Part shown: in pieces, positions 9,650 through 19,375 of the stretch
Position numbering within the stretch: the stretch's first letter is position 1
Layout: every line of letters starts with the position of its first letter
Source of the DNA: Bremia lactucae
Taxonomy: Eukaryota > Oomycota > Peronosporomycetes > Peronosporales > Peronosporaceae
Assembly: GCF_004359215.1 (NCBI RefSeq)
Contig: NC_090620.1
Coordinates: 3,895,986 to 3,938,304 of the forward strand
DNA: 42,319 bases
Direction of reading: 5' to 3'
Translations under genes and position numbers: made by a program
The notes under the pieces: generated by a model
Database searches by the model: none
What the model was told of the DNA's origin: nothing
What the model saw: only the letters and a program-made list of their open reading frames with translations

Positions 9650-10740
9650 ATCGACATCATTCGCGTCGTCGGTATTTCGACGCGTGATGGACATGATCCG
9701 AAGCTGGTTTTGCTCGTATGCTCCATTCCCCTCTAACTAGAGATTCCTTTAATTGGGTGGTACGCGCGGATAGGGTAAGCCATTCACGGAGAGCGGTGTG
9801 TGCGTTGTAGACGCATGCACCAAGCTTTTGATGGCGAATTCGACCATCGGTAAAAACTCGCTCCAATTCGGATACGATTGGACGTAACCTCTAAGTATCG
9901 CTTCGAGGACGCGATTTACGCGTTTCGTCTGAACATCTGTCTTTGGATGATTAGAAGTTGACATAGTTAGCCGTGTTCAGAGAGATCGGAACACGGATTG
10001 CCGAAACTCCGCCGTCACCCGTGGATCTCTATCAAAAACTACCTCACGGGGTTAACCGTTGAGTTTGAATACCGTGTCGATAAATACACGGGACGGGAAC
10101 AGCTTCGAGTGATTGACTCTGGTACTGCACAAGATGTACCATCTTGCTAAATCTGTCTACAAAAACAAGAATTCCATTGTTTTTGTGGTCGTCTTTGGGA
10201 AGTCCGAAGACGAAGTCCATAGATACGGACTGCCAACACTCTGCCGGAAGTGGTAGAGGTTAAAGGGGTGCACGGGATGAAGGGCTAGGCTTCACCCGTT
10301 GACATACCTCGCAAGCACGAATGTACTTGCGCACAAACTGTTACTGGTGGGGCCAGTAAAAGTCGCGACTTACTGGGGGTTAATTTTTCTCACGTCCCCG
10401 ATGCCCACTTGTTGGTGCATCTGACACTCAAACATGATGCGCAAGCGCAAATCATCGTGAGTTGGGTCGACGACACGTGGAGCGTCGCCGGTAACGGCTG
10501 TGTAATACAATAAGCCGTTGCGTGTTGTGTATCGATCGGATGACGATTGATTTAGAGCCGGTAAATCTTTAAAATATATATTGGATGGATTCATTAGATG
10601 ATCCATTAAACATAGAAGGTCCTTATCTTCTGTGTAGGCTCTCTTTATGTCATCAACTAAGGATGATGACGGAACTCTTGAAGTTGGTATTGCAACAGTG
10701 GGATTAATTTCAATGTTGGAGTGCACTGCTGACTCGAAAT
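9650..10740 (-). pseudogene. A1 integrase, zinc-binding and catalytic core
   Basis: Open segments at 10370-10726 and 9749-9964, with intervening frames, give the N-terminal region (RYTTRNGLLYYTAV), the core strand VDFVFGFPKDDHKN with the first catalytic Asp, and DRDPRVTAEF with the second. The third position, normally E in a QTER motif, reads QTKRVNRVLEAIL, so the catalytic Glu is Lys and the enzyme would be inactive. The later part YPNWSEFLPMVEFAI is well kept. Frameshifts occur near 10370 and 10000. Confidence 0.75.
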
Positions 10741-10744
10741 CGGG

Positions 10745-11130
10745 TCGGCGTTATAACGCATCAGCGACGATATTAAGTCGTCCTAATTTATATTCCACGG
10801 AGATAATATACTCCACGAAGAAGGATAGCCACCTCGCTATTCTTTGCGAGTCGTGGGCTGTTAACGGCCGTGCGTTAACGCATGGTCCGTATATACGATG
10901 AACAGTCTATCTCCGAGGAGATAGACCCCAAATTTAGCCAGTCCATATTTTAATGGCAAGGTGTTCCTTGTCATGCAGTGTGTATTGCGTTCAGTTGGTT
11001 GCAGCTTACGCGATTGGTAACAGACGACGCGCGCCGCGCCGTCCGTATCGTATTGCATTAACGGACAGCCAAATGCGACGTCGCTGGCGTCACAGACCAC
11101 ATGGATTGGTATGCAATCGCTAGATGGGTG
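10745..11130 (-). pseudogene. A1 RNase H domain
   Basis: The 10861-11100 frame shows VCDASDVAFGCPLMQYDTDG with the first catalytic Asp, VVCYQSRKLQPTERN, LPLKYGLAKFGVYLLGDR and IVYTDH with a later Asp. The Glu-bearing HDKEL motif is changed to MTRNTL, so one metal-binding residue is lost. The domain is absent from A2, where a deletion joins RT to the segment just after RNase H. Confidence 0.7.
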
Positions 11131-11149
11131 ATTTCATCAAGTTTTGCTT

Positions 11150-12151
11150 GTACCCTCAAAGCAACGCTGACAATCAGTGTTCCATAACCATGTCTCGTCT
11201 TTTTAAGAGACGAGAGAGATGATCTGTCATTTTGGCATAATTGCGGAAGTCTTTGTGCAAGTACGCCGTTAATCCAAGGAACTTTATAAGTCCCTTGACA
11301 TCGACTGGAACTGGCCAGTCGGTGATTGCCTTGATCTTTTTGGGATATGGGCGCACGCCGTGTTTGCCGACGATGCACCCAAGAAGTGATATTTCGCGTG
11401 CAGCGAATATCCACTTCTTGAGATTTGCATGCAACTTATGCTTTCGCATAAGTGTAAGAACCTGACGAACGTGAATTTATGAATTTCCACGTCCGTCTTT
11501 CCGTCCATGGACCGGCTATGAACGAATACATCGTCAAAATAACTCGGTGCGAATTCTCGAACCGGTCTCAACAGATTCCATACGCATCTGTTGAATGTTG
11601 CAGGGGCGTTAATAAGCCCTGTGCACTACTAGCCATTCCCAGAGCATTTCGCTGGGAGTGCTCACTGCTCTGTTTGGGATGTCTCGTTCACGCATATGGA
11701 TCTGATAAAATCCATCCATCAGATCCATAGACGATAAGATGGTACTGTTAGACATACCATCTATGATTACGTCTTTTCTAGGTATCGGCGTTTGAGCCGG
11801 TACTTTTGCAGCATTCAATTTATTGAATGCGCGCACTATCCGTCTCCCTCATGTGGCCTTTCGCACACAAAAGGTCGGAGAGCTATGTGGGGAGGTTGAC
11901 TCCCTTACATGGACCGCGTTTACTCGATCGGTAAAGAATTTATCGATCGCAAGTACTTGTTCACGAGGCAGTGGTCACTGCTTCAAGACAGAGTACTTCG
12001 AGCCGGTTTGATCTCGATCTCATGTCGAGTGCCTTTATCCTTAGGCAACTCGCATGGAACTGCTTCCAGGAATACATCCCTAACTTCTATTTAATCCTCG
12101 CATAGACAATTTCCCTTGAGTGACTTTCAAGATTGAGTAGTGTATCTTTCA
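11150..12151 (-). pseudogene. A1 reverse transcriptase
   Basis: Overlapping minus-strand segments carry RT motifs: [44 protein letters not shown], the catalytic SYFDDVFVHSRSMDGKTD (11520-11570), and KIKAITDWPVPVDVKGLIKF with LGLTAYLHKDFRNYAK. The YFDD triad is intact, unlike in A2. At least three frameshifts break the enzyme, near 11570, 11450 and 11610. Confidence 0.75.
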
Positions 12152-13368
12152 ATCCGAGTCTTCACATCGAGGACACTTTCGTCCATCGATGAGCTGCTGA
12201 GAACCCGTCCGTTTTCTGCAAAAATAACCGCTGACCGAATATCGGTTACGAATTCGTCCCCTGTGACGAGTACGTAGATCTGCTTGATTCTACCACTATG
12301 CAAATCTCTCAAGAACCGTAAGTTTCTAGGGTTGGTAATTGAAGTTAACTTCGTAAGCGCATACAGATCAAGATTTGAAGCTACTACTCTTGATCCGTCA
12401 TTATCCAAGACTTACAATGTCTCTCGGTTTCTTCCTAGGAGTTATCCACAGGCTGCCGAGAGATTAATCCCTCGGGATGCTCAAGTCTAGTCACTTTACA
12501 TTACCTATTTGAGGAGCTTTCTCCTCAAGTACGTGGGAACCTATTCCCTTAACGTCTTCCGACTGTGGTTTCGCTATCACAGTCGGGTCCTCTACGGTTG
12601 ACTCTCTACTTGACCTAGTATCATCGTGTTGTCCCATTTGGGCAACCGGTATCTTCCTTGGATGTCGCCCGCTACGCGTACTCCATGCATAATTCCACTC
12701 GACTTATTCGAGTGGTGGACCTTAGGCGCTGCCTGAGCATTCGCACAGCCGCCGGCAGCTGACTCCACTGTGTGATCAGTAATCACACTGTGATCTTGTG
12801 CAGTCGTACTCACAATCGTACCACAAGTGAGGCCATTGCACTCACTCGTAGTACATTCACACGCTTGTGAACGCTCCAAGTCGTTCATCAGATGACCATC
12901 TGATGAACAAGTGGCAGGCATCTTTACGGATCGATGCTGTTAGCTGATTCTTGGCTCGTAAATTCTGAGCGAAGGTAAACCTAGGATGACATGAAATTTG
13001 TCATCCAAATCCAGTACGGTAAAAAATCATCATACCGTAATTCTTTAAATGTTTAGTAGAATTTCACTACGCGTTTAATCACTGTTATCGATGCGCCTGA
13101 TGCTAGATGCACCGTCTTTCTCGTTGGAGGTACGTTGCGCTCAATATAATTGAGCCTACGATTCTTTAGCGATTGGCGACGAATGAAGTAATTCGACGCC
13201 CCATATTTCACTAGGGCTCTAAGTTTAAACATATTTGACATTTTTATCTACAAGGTGATGAGAGGTACATCATGTGGCTAGAGCAACTTCGTCAAGAGAT
13301 TTGCAAATTCTCTTGAGGTTGCTGGATCAGTAGGACGTTGCGTCCCTACTGACCCCGACCGTTTTTTT
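12152..13368 (-). repeat. Block identical to 29657-30873 (A1 copy)
   Basis: Over 1217 bp this block reads base-for-base as 29657-30873 with a constant offset of 17505, including 12152-12240, 12541-12921 and 13021-13368, where I compared directly. It spans the protease, the protease-RT connection and the end of gag. Just outside it the two copies differ at roughly one base in four or five. Three frames (12127-12408, 12592-12921, 13053-13241) therefore encode identical peptides in A1 and A2, apart from the C-terminus of the first. Confidence 0.85.
12560..13260 (-). pseudogene. A1 aspartic protease and protease-RT connection
   Basis: The protease begins MFKLRALVKYGASNYFIRRQ, where related elements have an active-site DSGAS. 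Here Asp-Ser is replaced by Lys-Tyr, so the catalytic Asp is gone. The later part keeps DDKFHVILGLPSLR and the W of ISWQHRS, typical of the gypsy protease C-terminus. The connection (12592-12921) is MPATCSSDGHLMNDL onward, rich in Cys, Thr and Ser. The enzyme would have cut the Gag-Pol polyprotein. Confidence 0.7.
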
Positions 13369-14377
13369 AAGGTCCGCCTCGCTGCTGTGATTTCGCAACA
13401 ACGTCGGACCCGTGACCGTTGCCCTTTTTGCATTAGGTCCATATTTATGGTCAGTACCTCTCGGTACTGGGCGTGAAGCACTACGATTATTAGCATAGTG
13501 TCCTAACTTTTGACAGCGATTGCATTTTTCTGCAATCGCTTGTTGTTTGAAAAGCGAGGTCTCTCGCTTTCGATGTAAGAGAGGTCCATGTGCTCTGGAC
13601 TTCCTAAATCGTGTCGTCATGGAGGACGATACGATGACGAACTAGCTTAAGCCTGTCTCAAGCTTAAAATCCTTCTATTCCGCAACGGATGTTGCTTCTT
13701 GAAGCGTATCCAGTCCCAAGCGGAACAGGTGGGTCTTTACGGGACCATCCGTAAGACCTTGCATGAACACCGTAATCAACGTGTGTTCTTGGACTATGTT
13801 ATTTGTTATACAACTCGCTAAGAGTCGTATGTGCTGAAAATATGCGTGAACATCACGCTTGCCTTGCTTAAGTTTCAGAAGCTCTGAACGAGCTCTGAAC
13901 TCAGCCCTTGGCGGTTCAAACGTCTGTTTGAGCCGGGCTTTAAAAGCCTATAGCGACCCAAAGACGTATGGGTCGCGCAACGTAAGGCTCAATGCCCAAG
14001 TTTTGGAGCGACCTGCCTAATCTGATTGAGCGAATGCGACTTGCATTTGCTCGTCGACGATGTGACGTGCCCTTAATGCATCGTCCAACTCGACAAACCA
14101 TCTCAAGAGAGAGTCTTCTTCGACTCCCCTATACTTAGAGATGTCAATCTTTCAGGTTTCCGGACGACGCGTGTGCGTCATCCCAGGTACAGGGTTCTGT
14201 ACTTGTTGTAACCTCAACAATTCTGCCTGTTGAGAGCCTTGCGGATTAAGCAAGGCTACCTTCTCCTTCGCCTCGTCATGTTCATGTGTATGAACTTGGC
14301 GATGATAAATAGAGGGCATCTTTGTCAAAATCGGACAGCATGGCCAAGATGGCATCGTTCCCTACGGTCGAACTCAT
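13280..14377 (-). pseudogene. A1 gag
   Basis: A probable start at 14377 reads MSSTVGNDAILAMLSDFDKD. The capsid-like middle is broken by frameshifts, with fragments of a TVF-QGLTDGPVKTHLFRL-type segment at about 13700-13800. The zinc knuckle CNRCQKLGHYANNR (about 13483-13527) has lost its last Cys to Arg. The frame 13327-13620 then runs into the protease region. The gag of A2 is diverged at about 20 percent over this span. Confidence 0.65.
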
Positions 14378-14447
14378 TCGTTTGACCGCACTCCTTTCTA
14401 TGTCACTTAGAAAGGAGTAGCTATCACGCGAAACGGACGAACTACAA

Positions 14448-14459
14448 AGTGCTACCAGG
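14448..14459 (-). promoter_or_regulatory. Primer-binding site of A1
   Basis: On the minus strand, CCTGGTAGCACTTTGTAG follows the 5' LTR directly. It is shared with A2, C0 and C1 over at least the first 12 bases. Confidence 0.7.
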
Positions 14460-14897
14460 TGTAACGGAGCACTACTGACTTGTACTGTTTCAATAAAAGT
14501 CCACTTCGCACTGCCTCGGTGCGAGTGGTGCCTCACGTCAGTTCACGCACCTAGTACGTGCAAAGGAAGACTCTCTTTATAGCACTTGCTTAAAAGAGGT
14601 TGATAAAACCGTATTTAATATAATTAAGTTCTTCTGCTTCTGTCTATTAAGTACTAAATTAATTTTAAACTAATACAAAACATGTAATGAAGTCTTATCT
14701 GTCTTTTTCTTTTGCGTGCGTCCAGCGCTGACTGGACCGCGGAGAAAGTAGATATAATGGTGTATATCTACCAATAGATAAGCTTTTAGGAAATTACCAC
14801 GTAAAGATATATTCTCCAAATATTCTCTACCTTTTAGATAATATACAATTAACAACCTTAAAGTGTTAATTTTCTTGTAACGATACACCCCGTTACA
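14460..14897 (-). repeat. 5' LTR of A1
   Basis: 438 bp, with the same TGTAACGG start and CCCCGTTACA end as the partner at 7002-7439. It contains a conserved set of short hairpins in the half nearest the primer-binding site. Confidence 0.85.
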
Positions 14898-15108
14898 CGT
14901 GTAGATCGGTTGATTCAAACTAAAATCAACCAATTAAAAGAATCACTGTCTTATCGCGTCAATATTACCAAAATTGGTAATATTGGAACTGTTAAGTCGA
15001 ATTTGATAAAAGACCAAAAAATCTATTGATTTTCTCTTAAAGGAAATCGTATTTATTATTCCTCTTACCGAAAATAATATTTATGAAACGGAAACACCAT
15101 TACAATGT
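14898..15108 (-). repeat. LTR fragment similar to family B
   Basis: This matches 1045-1250 in order and spacing: GGTTGATT, CTGTCTTAT, GTCAATAT, the TTCCTCTTA segment and ATAATATTTATG, ending in a decayed ACGG...CATTACA. It abuts the A1 LTR. No body of a B element follows on the right. Confidence 0.55.
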
Positions 15109-15336
15109 ACTTACAGGGCTTTTTAAATATGACCTGAATGCCTTTAAGAAATTACCCCGTATTCACCTAACATATGCTCCAGCGCAATTAACAAATTGAC
15201 GAAATTGACAACCAGAAATAATTCGGAGTGTACTACTTCAATAGCTTTTAAATGTCAAGTAAAATTTGACGCTTACAGATTTAATTAATACATCAACATT
15301 AAATTACGTAGCATCATTGTTGTTTGTATTATCCTT

Positions 15337-15762
15337 TTAGTTGTCATCTGTATTGAGCTTTTCCATGCCATTTTCAAGATCTATTCTCTTTCTTGCATCG
15401 GCTCTTTTTCTTCTTTTTGCTGCCATTGTTTTTTCAACTGGGTCTATCTCTCTTTTTACAGTCTCTGATTTGCTTGTAGCTCCTTTTGCGGTTGAAGCTG
15501 TATCAGTAATCTCTTTCGCGGCTTCTTGGAACAACTTCTCGTCTTCTTTGGAGAATTTGAATAGTTTGGAGCTGGAAAACATTCTCTCCTCAGATTTCGC
15601 AGATTTGCGCAGTTCTCCAGCTTTCAGGTATCTAGCAACTGGCGCGACTGGGATTGTGTCACGCATTTCCTGCTCTATATTAGCGGCTACGAGGAAAGCA
15701 CTCGAATCTCCGAGGGAAATCGCAGACACAAAAATACTGCTAATCAGGAGCATACGCACCAT
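15337..15762 (-). CDS. Candidate secreted RXLR-like effector with EER motif and basic NLS-like tract
   Basis: The 141-codon frame starts at 15762 (MVRMLLISSIFVSAISLG). An upstream in-frame Met at 15861 would bury the signal peptide, so I prefer the inner one. Residues 1-26 form a signal peptide: basic start, hydrophobic core, Ser/Ala-rich cut region. Residues 44-47 are RYLK, a conservative variant of RXLR, and 58-60 are EER (KSAKSEER), in the order and spacing known for oomycete host-targeted effectors. The rest is Lys/Glu-rich and probably helical, with a basic tract AAKRRKRADARKR at 114-126 that could be a nuclear signal. No WY-fold residues are evident. It has no stop and no intron signal, and sits in a repeat-rich gap, typical for effectors. 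The function is inferred; no specific known effector is recognised. Confidence 0.65.
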   Translation of the reverse strand: MVRMLLISSIFVSAISLGDSSAFLVAANIEQEMRDTIPVAPVARYLKAGELRKSAKSEERMFSSSKLFKFSKEDEKLFQEAAKEITDTASTAKGATSKSETVKREIDPVEKTMAAKRRKRADARKRIDLENGMEKLNTDDN

Positions 15763-15807
15763 GTCGCTCGTTGAAATAAGAAAGAAAGAGATCTTACTGA
15801 GACGGAA

Positions 15808-15826
15808 GCAAAATGATAATGACTCG
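15808..15826 (-). promoter_or_regulatory. Inr/FPR-like core promoter of the effector candidate
   Basis: On the minus strand, GAGTCATTATCATTTTG lies about 50 nt before the chosen ATG. It resembles the oomycete initiator plus flanking promoter region (TCATTYYNCAWTTT), with a one-base shorter spacer. Its place just upstream of the inner Met supports that start. Confidence 0.45.
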
Positions 15827-15862
15827 CTCCAATTAAAACTGTAGCGGTCTCTTGAAAACAAA

Positions 15863-17476
15863 AATTAAAATTAGACGAGTCATGCAATCGATTGCCACCA
15901 ATGAAGTGGTGGTAGCCTTGTCGCAGTAGACCTAATGCGAAAAAGATTAGATTTTTTATGCAAGTTGTAAGGGATAGTGACGCTAACAATAGCAAGTATG
16001 AGCTAATATAACGAGACTTTCGAAAAACTCCGATCAGGTGGAAGATCCAATACCATTTATCTTGCTTGAAATAGAATGGGGGACCTGACTGTGCGGTGAC
16101 CATAGGCTTTGTTAGTTTGCAGTGGCTATCGGGCAATAAATATCTTATGATAGATAAAGAGTAGACATGACAGTCCTGTTTATCATACAAGAATGTCACT
16201 GTTTAGCAATTTGTGCCTCCCCCAACCGAAGTTTCTTAAAAAAAGAACGAGCGGATAACGTGATGCGCTGGCATGCGCGAATCCACTTTTATGGACAAGA
16301 CGTGAGCGGGACGACATCCTCCCGTTCCTGGACGGAGATAAAGCCTTTTAGCGTAGGACACGTGGAAATCTTGACTTTTTCGTTGCGACAAATAGAGCCG
16401 GCATCTGATTCATATAAATATGATGGCTTCTTTTTGCACGAAAATTAACGACACGTTTGCTTAACAAATAAGACAAAGCACAACATATTGAATATTTTGC
16501 AGCCAATATCACGTGCTTAGGTATTTAATAGACTCATTGCGCCATTAAGATATAAAGTAATGTCATATCGAACCATTGTACAAGCTCAACAATTGCTGTG
16601 GTCACAATATCGGAAGCAAGCCGACAACTAATCGAGATGCCGTAAAAAAAACTTCCAGCAACTTTCTTGGACTGTTCGGAAATGGATGCGACATTCATGC
16701 GTTATTTCGCATCGCAAGCATTGAGCTGGAAAAAAGTTCAGATTAATTAAGACCATGTTTTTACCACCAGCTGCAGAAACGAAATTTCAAATATATACAT
16801 CACGCTCATCGATAATTGAAATCATCTGGAAGAGAAAATTGGGTATTCATGCGACGATTGAGCGACCAGATGACTTAACACCATGCGACAACACCAAAAT
16901 ATAGTTAGCCCCGGGAGTGATGACACAGCCATTTTAAAAAGTTGCGTTTTAACCAATATTGTGTCGACACACGCTTCACCACGAGAAATCAAAGCTCCAT
17001 ATATCCTTTTGCAAGGCAAACGATATTTTTACTTGCGCGTAAAGCATGAGATGCAGTTTTGAGGACAAGAAGTATCCTATAATAGCGTCATTGATATTGG
17101 AGATCCGCAAGGGAATTTTAGATTTATATGCCCGATAAACAATTTAGGCAACAATAAAAGTATTATTTTGTCCCCAATGATGCAGCAAATGAAGTGCAAG
17201 CCACTAAGTAGGAGTGAAGTATGAAAGTAGAATACCTTCACTCGTCTTTTTGGATCCTTTTGACAAATGATGTGGCTAGATTAAAACTAGACACTGTTTT
17301 ATTCACGTTCGACTAGGGAAATATATTTAAACCAAATGTAATTAAATATAAACTTTATCCAATGATTGGATGCCATCTGTAGATGTGTATTCCTGCATGG
17401 CGAGCTTACTTTTTTAAATCGCAGATGATGTCTTGATCCCCTTAAATGCGAAAGCACATTAAGACACAAGGGTGGG
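15863..17476. other. Unassigned stretch upstream of the effector candidate
   Basis: Only short frames occur (longest 15744-16199 minus and 16167-16448 plus); none has a recognisable domain or protein-like composition. An imperfect hairpin, GAGTGAAGTAT with ATACCTTCACTC, lies at about 17211-17243. It may be old transposon remnants or regulatory DNA of the effector gene. Confidence 0.4.
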
Positions 17477-17686
17477 TGTAGACAGGTGCTACTATAGCAG
17501 CCACGCTCTACTTACGCACACACCTTTAGGCACAGTGAGAAGGCGGTTTGACCGTCTTCTCACACGTGCAGTGAGATTGTTGGTGGGCCCCTAAGCGACC
17601 TCACCCAACGAGCTAAGTACTTTAGTACAAGTGTCGTCACGGAAGCGGTAATCCGTCTTCACGTGCGCACTTCTTAAGTTGAAAGT
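17477..17686 (-). repeat. Partial LTR of family D
   Basis: These 210 bp match the first 215 bp of the LTR that follows (shared CACGCTCTACTTA, CACACC, TGACCGTCT, CCTCA-CCAACG and GTGTCGTCACGG). It begins TGTAGACAGG, a proper LTR end. It forms a tandem pair with the full LTR at 17687. Confidence 0.6.
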
Positions 17687-18217
17687 TGTAGGTGGGCAAG
17701 TCTTTATGGGGGCACGCTCTACTTAAGCACACACCCTAGCGCAGCGGAGAAGCTGTTTGACCGTCTAATTTCGTGTGCCGTGAGGTAATTGTGGTGGGCG
17801 CCTTAGCGACCTCATCCAACGCACTAGGTACTCTGGTAAACGTGTCGTCACGGGAGCGGTGATTCGACTCCTCGTGCGCACTTGATAAGTAGAAAGTAGT
17901 TTGAGACCGATTTAAATATAATCGCATTAAATATAAATTCCAATTTTTACCAAATTGAACTGTCATCTCTATTGATTACACTAATATGTTTTGCGAGCGT
18001 ATCTCTATATATCTCGCGTAACGGATGACGCTAGGCGACATCCCTCCTAATGTGAATGCACCTATGTGCATCACATACACAAGGGTTGGTCACAAATGTG
18101 AACCACACTCAAGTGGTGGGTCTAATTACTTTATTTAAGAAATTGACCATCCCCTTGAGTACACCAAGTGTATTTAACGGGGACTGTGTAACATTAGGGC
18201 AACTTTAGCCAGTTACA
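17687..18217 (-). repeat. LTR of family D (3' LTR of a minus-strand element)
   Basis: 531 bp from TGTAGGTGGGC to AGCCAGTTACA. The right neighbour, read on the minus strand, is a purine tract (TTTAAGGGAGTGGATAG), so this is a 3' LTR with the element body to the right. A solo copy of the same LTR lies at 41038-41524. Confidence 0.65.
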
Positions 18218-18349
18218 CTATCCACTCCCTTAAAGAACGAAGTTACATTTTAAACTTCGATAAAGTGGAAGGAAGAACTATGCTGCTTGACGCGCCGCTA
18301 AGTCTCTGATTCACTCTAGCGACCTCTGTTTTCATACACGGCGCCAAAG

Positions 18350-19314
18350 GTGCCACCTACATGGGCAACGTTGGAGGGTCGTCTGCGAAGACGCCCACTA
18401 ACTCTTGCATTTAGCGCGCGCGCCGCGTTAACACGCCCTGCAGCGTCCAATGCCTTAGCTGAAACGCCGACCGCTACTGCTGCTGTCGCGTTAACGGGGC
18501 TTAAGGATTCATCCCACTTAATCAGTGAGGATGTTGATCCGTCGCTCATTGTCGACTACAATGAGTCGAGACCGTTGCCGTCACCTCAAAGTAATGATGC
18601 GGACAAGGATCTCACGAGGAAGGATGATGGCACATTATTGCCCATCCAAACTTCTATCATTGCTCATAACATGGAGACAGCAACACTTACGAATGCTGTC
18701 TCGTCGTCTGCGCTGGATAGCGCAGCGACGGTTATTGCGAGCGCTGCCCATAAAGGCGCAGCCGCTTCTCCGTTGGGTAAAACCACACCGTCTTTTGCTC
18801 AGACCATTATCCATAATGGTTCTGACATAGAGGATTCTGAGCGTAACGCTCCGCCGACGACGCGTGAATGTGCTTAGTCGCTGTCACAAGCCAGCCGTAT
18901 TAAACGTGGCTGTGTGACGGGTGGCATATCACTTATGCTCCCTCTCTCTGAATGGCCTCGTGTAAACGGGACAATAGCGTCGCTCAAAAAACGCGCTTTT
19001 CTAAATGCTCAAAACTATTATGGTGTCATTAAATTATGGAAGACCCGGTCGTGTTGCGTTTAAATGAAACGCCCGACCAATACGAGGCGAAATTCTTGCG
19101 CCGCATTCATCCGCATTCCGATGCGATGATACAGCGGTCGCAGCGAATTAATATCGCCCGCTTGCGTGTGAAAGAAATCATGGGCGGTACTGTACCCCCT
19201 GTTTCTTCTCACTACGCTACTTCTGCTAGTCCATTTGAGACTAGCGAAGAGGCCTCAGCTGGTGCTCCTTTTCATAGGCAGTCACCAAGTAAATTCACCG
19301 TCTCCCTCATCTGA
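18350..19314 (+). CDS. Antisense ORF (aORF) of family D, in two frames
   Basis: Antisense to the D element and starting 132 bp inside its 3' LTR, the frame 18350-18877 encodes 175 residues. It begins Ala/Thr/Arg-rich (AASNALAETPTATAAVA), then becomes acidic and Ser-rich (SEDVDPSLIVDYNESRPLPS), and ends NGSDIEDSERNAPPTTRECA with a stop. A second protein-like frame, 19036-19314 (EDPVVLRLNETPDQYEAKFL, SQRINIARLRVKEIMGG), follows after a frameshift or a spacer with IASLKKRAFLNAQNYYGV. The order Ala-rich, acidic Ser-rich, then basic matches the aORF of family A. The stop at 18875 may be a mutation or the true end. No known family. Confidence 0.45.
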
Positions 19315-19375
19315 TCGCCGCTAGACTCACAGTCGGCGTCACCATCGTCTTCTTCGACGAATGGGGGTATGAGGC

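Larger units (their letters stand above)
7002..14897 (-). mobile_element. Ty3/gypsy chromovirus-like element, family A, copy A1 (full length, decayed)
   Basis: This 7.9-kb element on the minus strand has two 438-bp LTRs, a primer-binding site next to the right LTR and a purine tract next to the left LTR. The internal order is gag, protease, RT, RNase H, integrase, chromodomain, then about 1 kb of 3' region with an antisense frame. Each coding part has stops or frameshifts, so it is not autonomous. The flanks are TATC on the left and CGTG on the right, so I see no target-site duplication. This could mean recombination between copies or later mutation. Confidence 0.85.

Noticed and set aside
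14898..15108. Continuation of the copia RNase H interrupted at 7001
   Set aside because: The sequence is an LTR fragment similar to 1045-1250 and contains no RNase H codons in any frame.
15341..15844. 167-residue plus-strand frame opposite the effector candidate, with a hydrophobic start
   Set aside because: It mirrors the Lys/Glu-rich minus gene, where antisense of such codons gives Phe/Leu/Ser. The minus frame has the ordered signal peptide, RYLK, EER and basic tract and a promoter-like element.
18350..18877. N-terminal gag of a plus-strand D element
   Set aside because: The purine tract next to the LTR and the minus-strand integrase place the 3' end here; no primer-binding site follows the LTR on the plus strand. 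An antisense gene fits better, though a sense gag of another element is not fully excluded.
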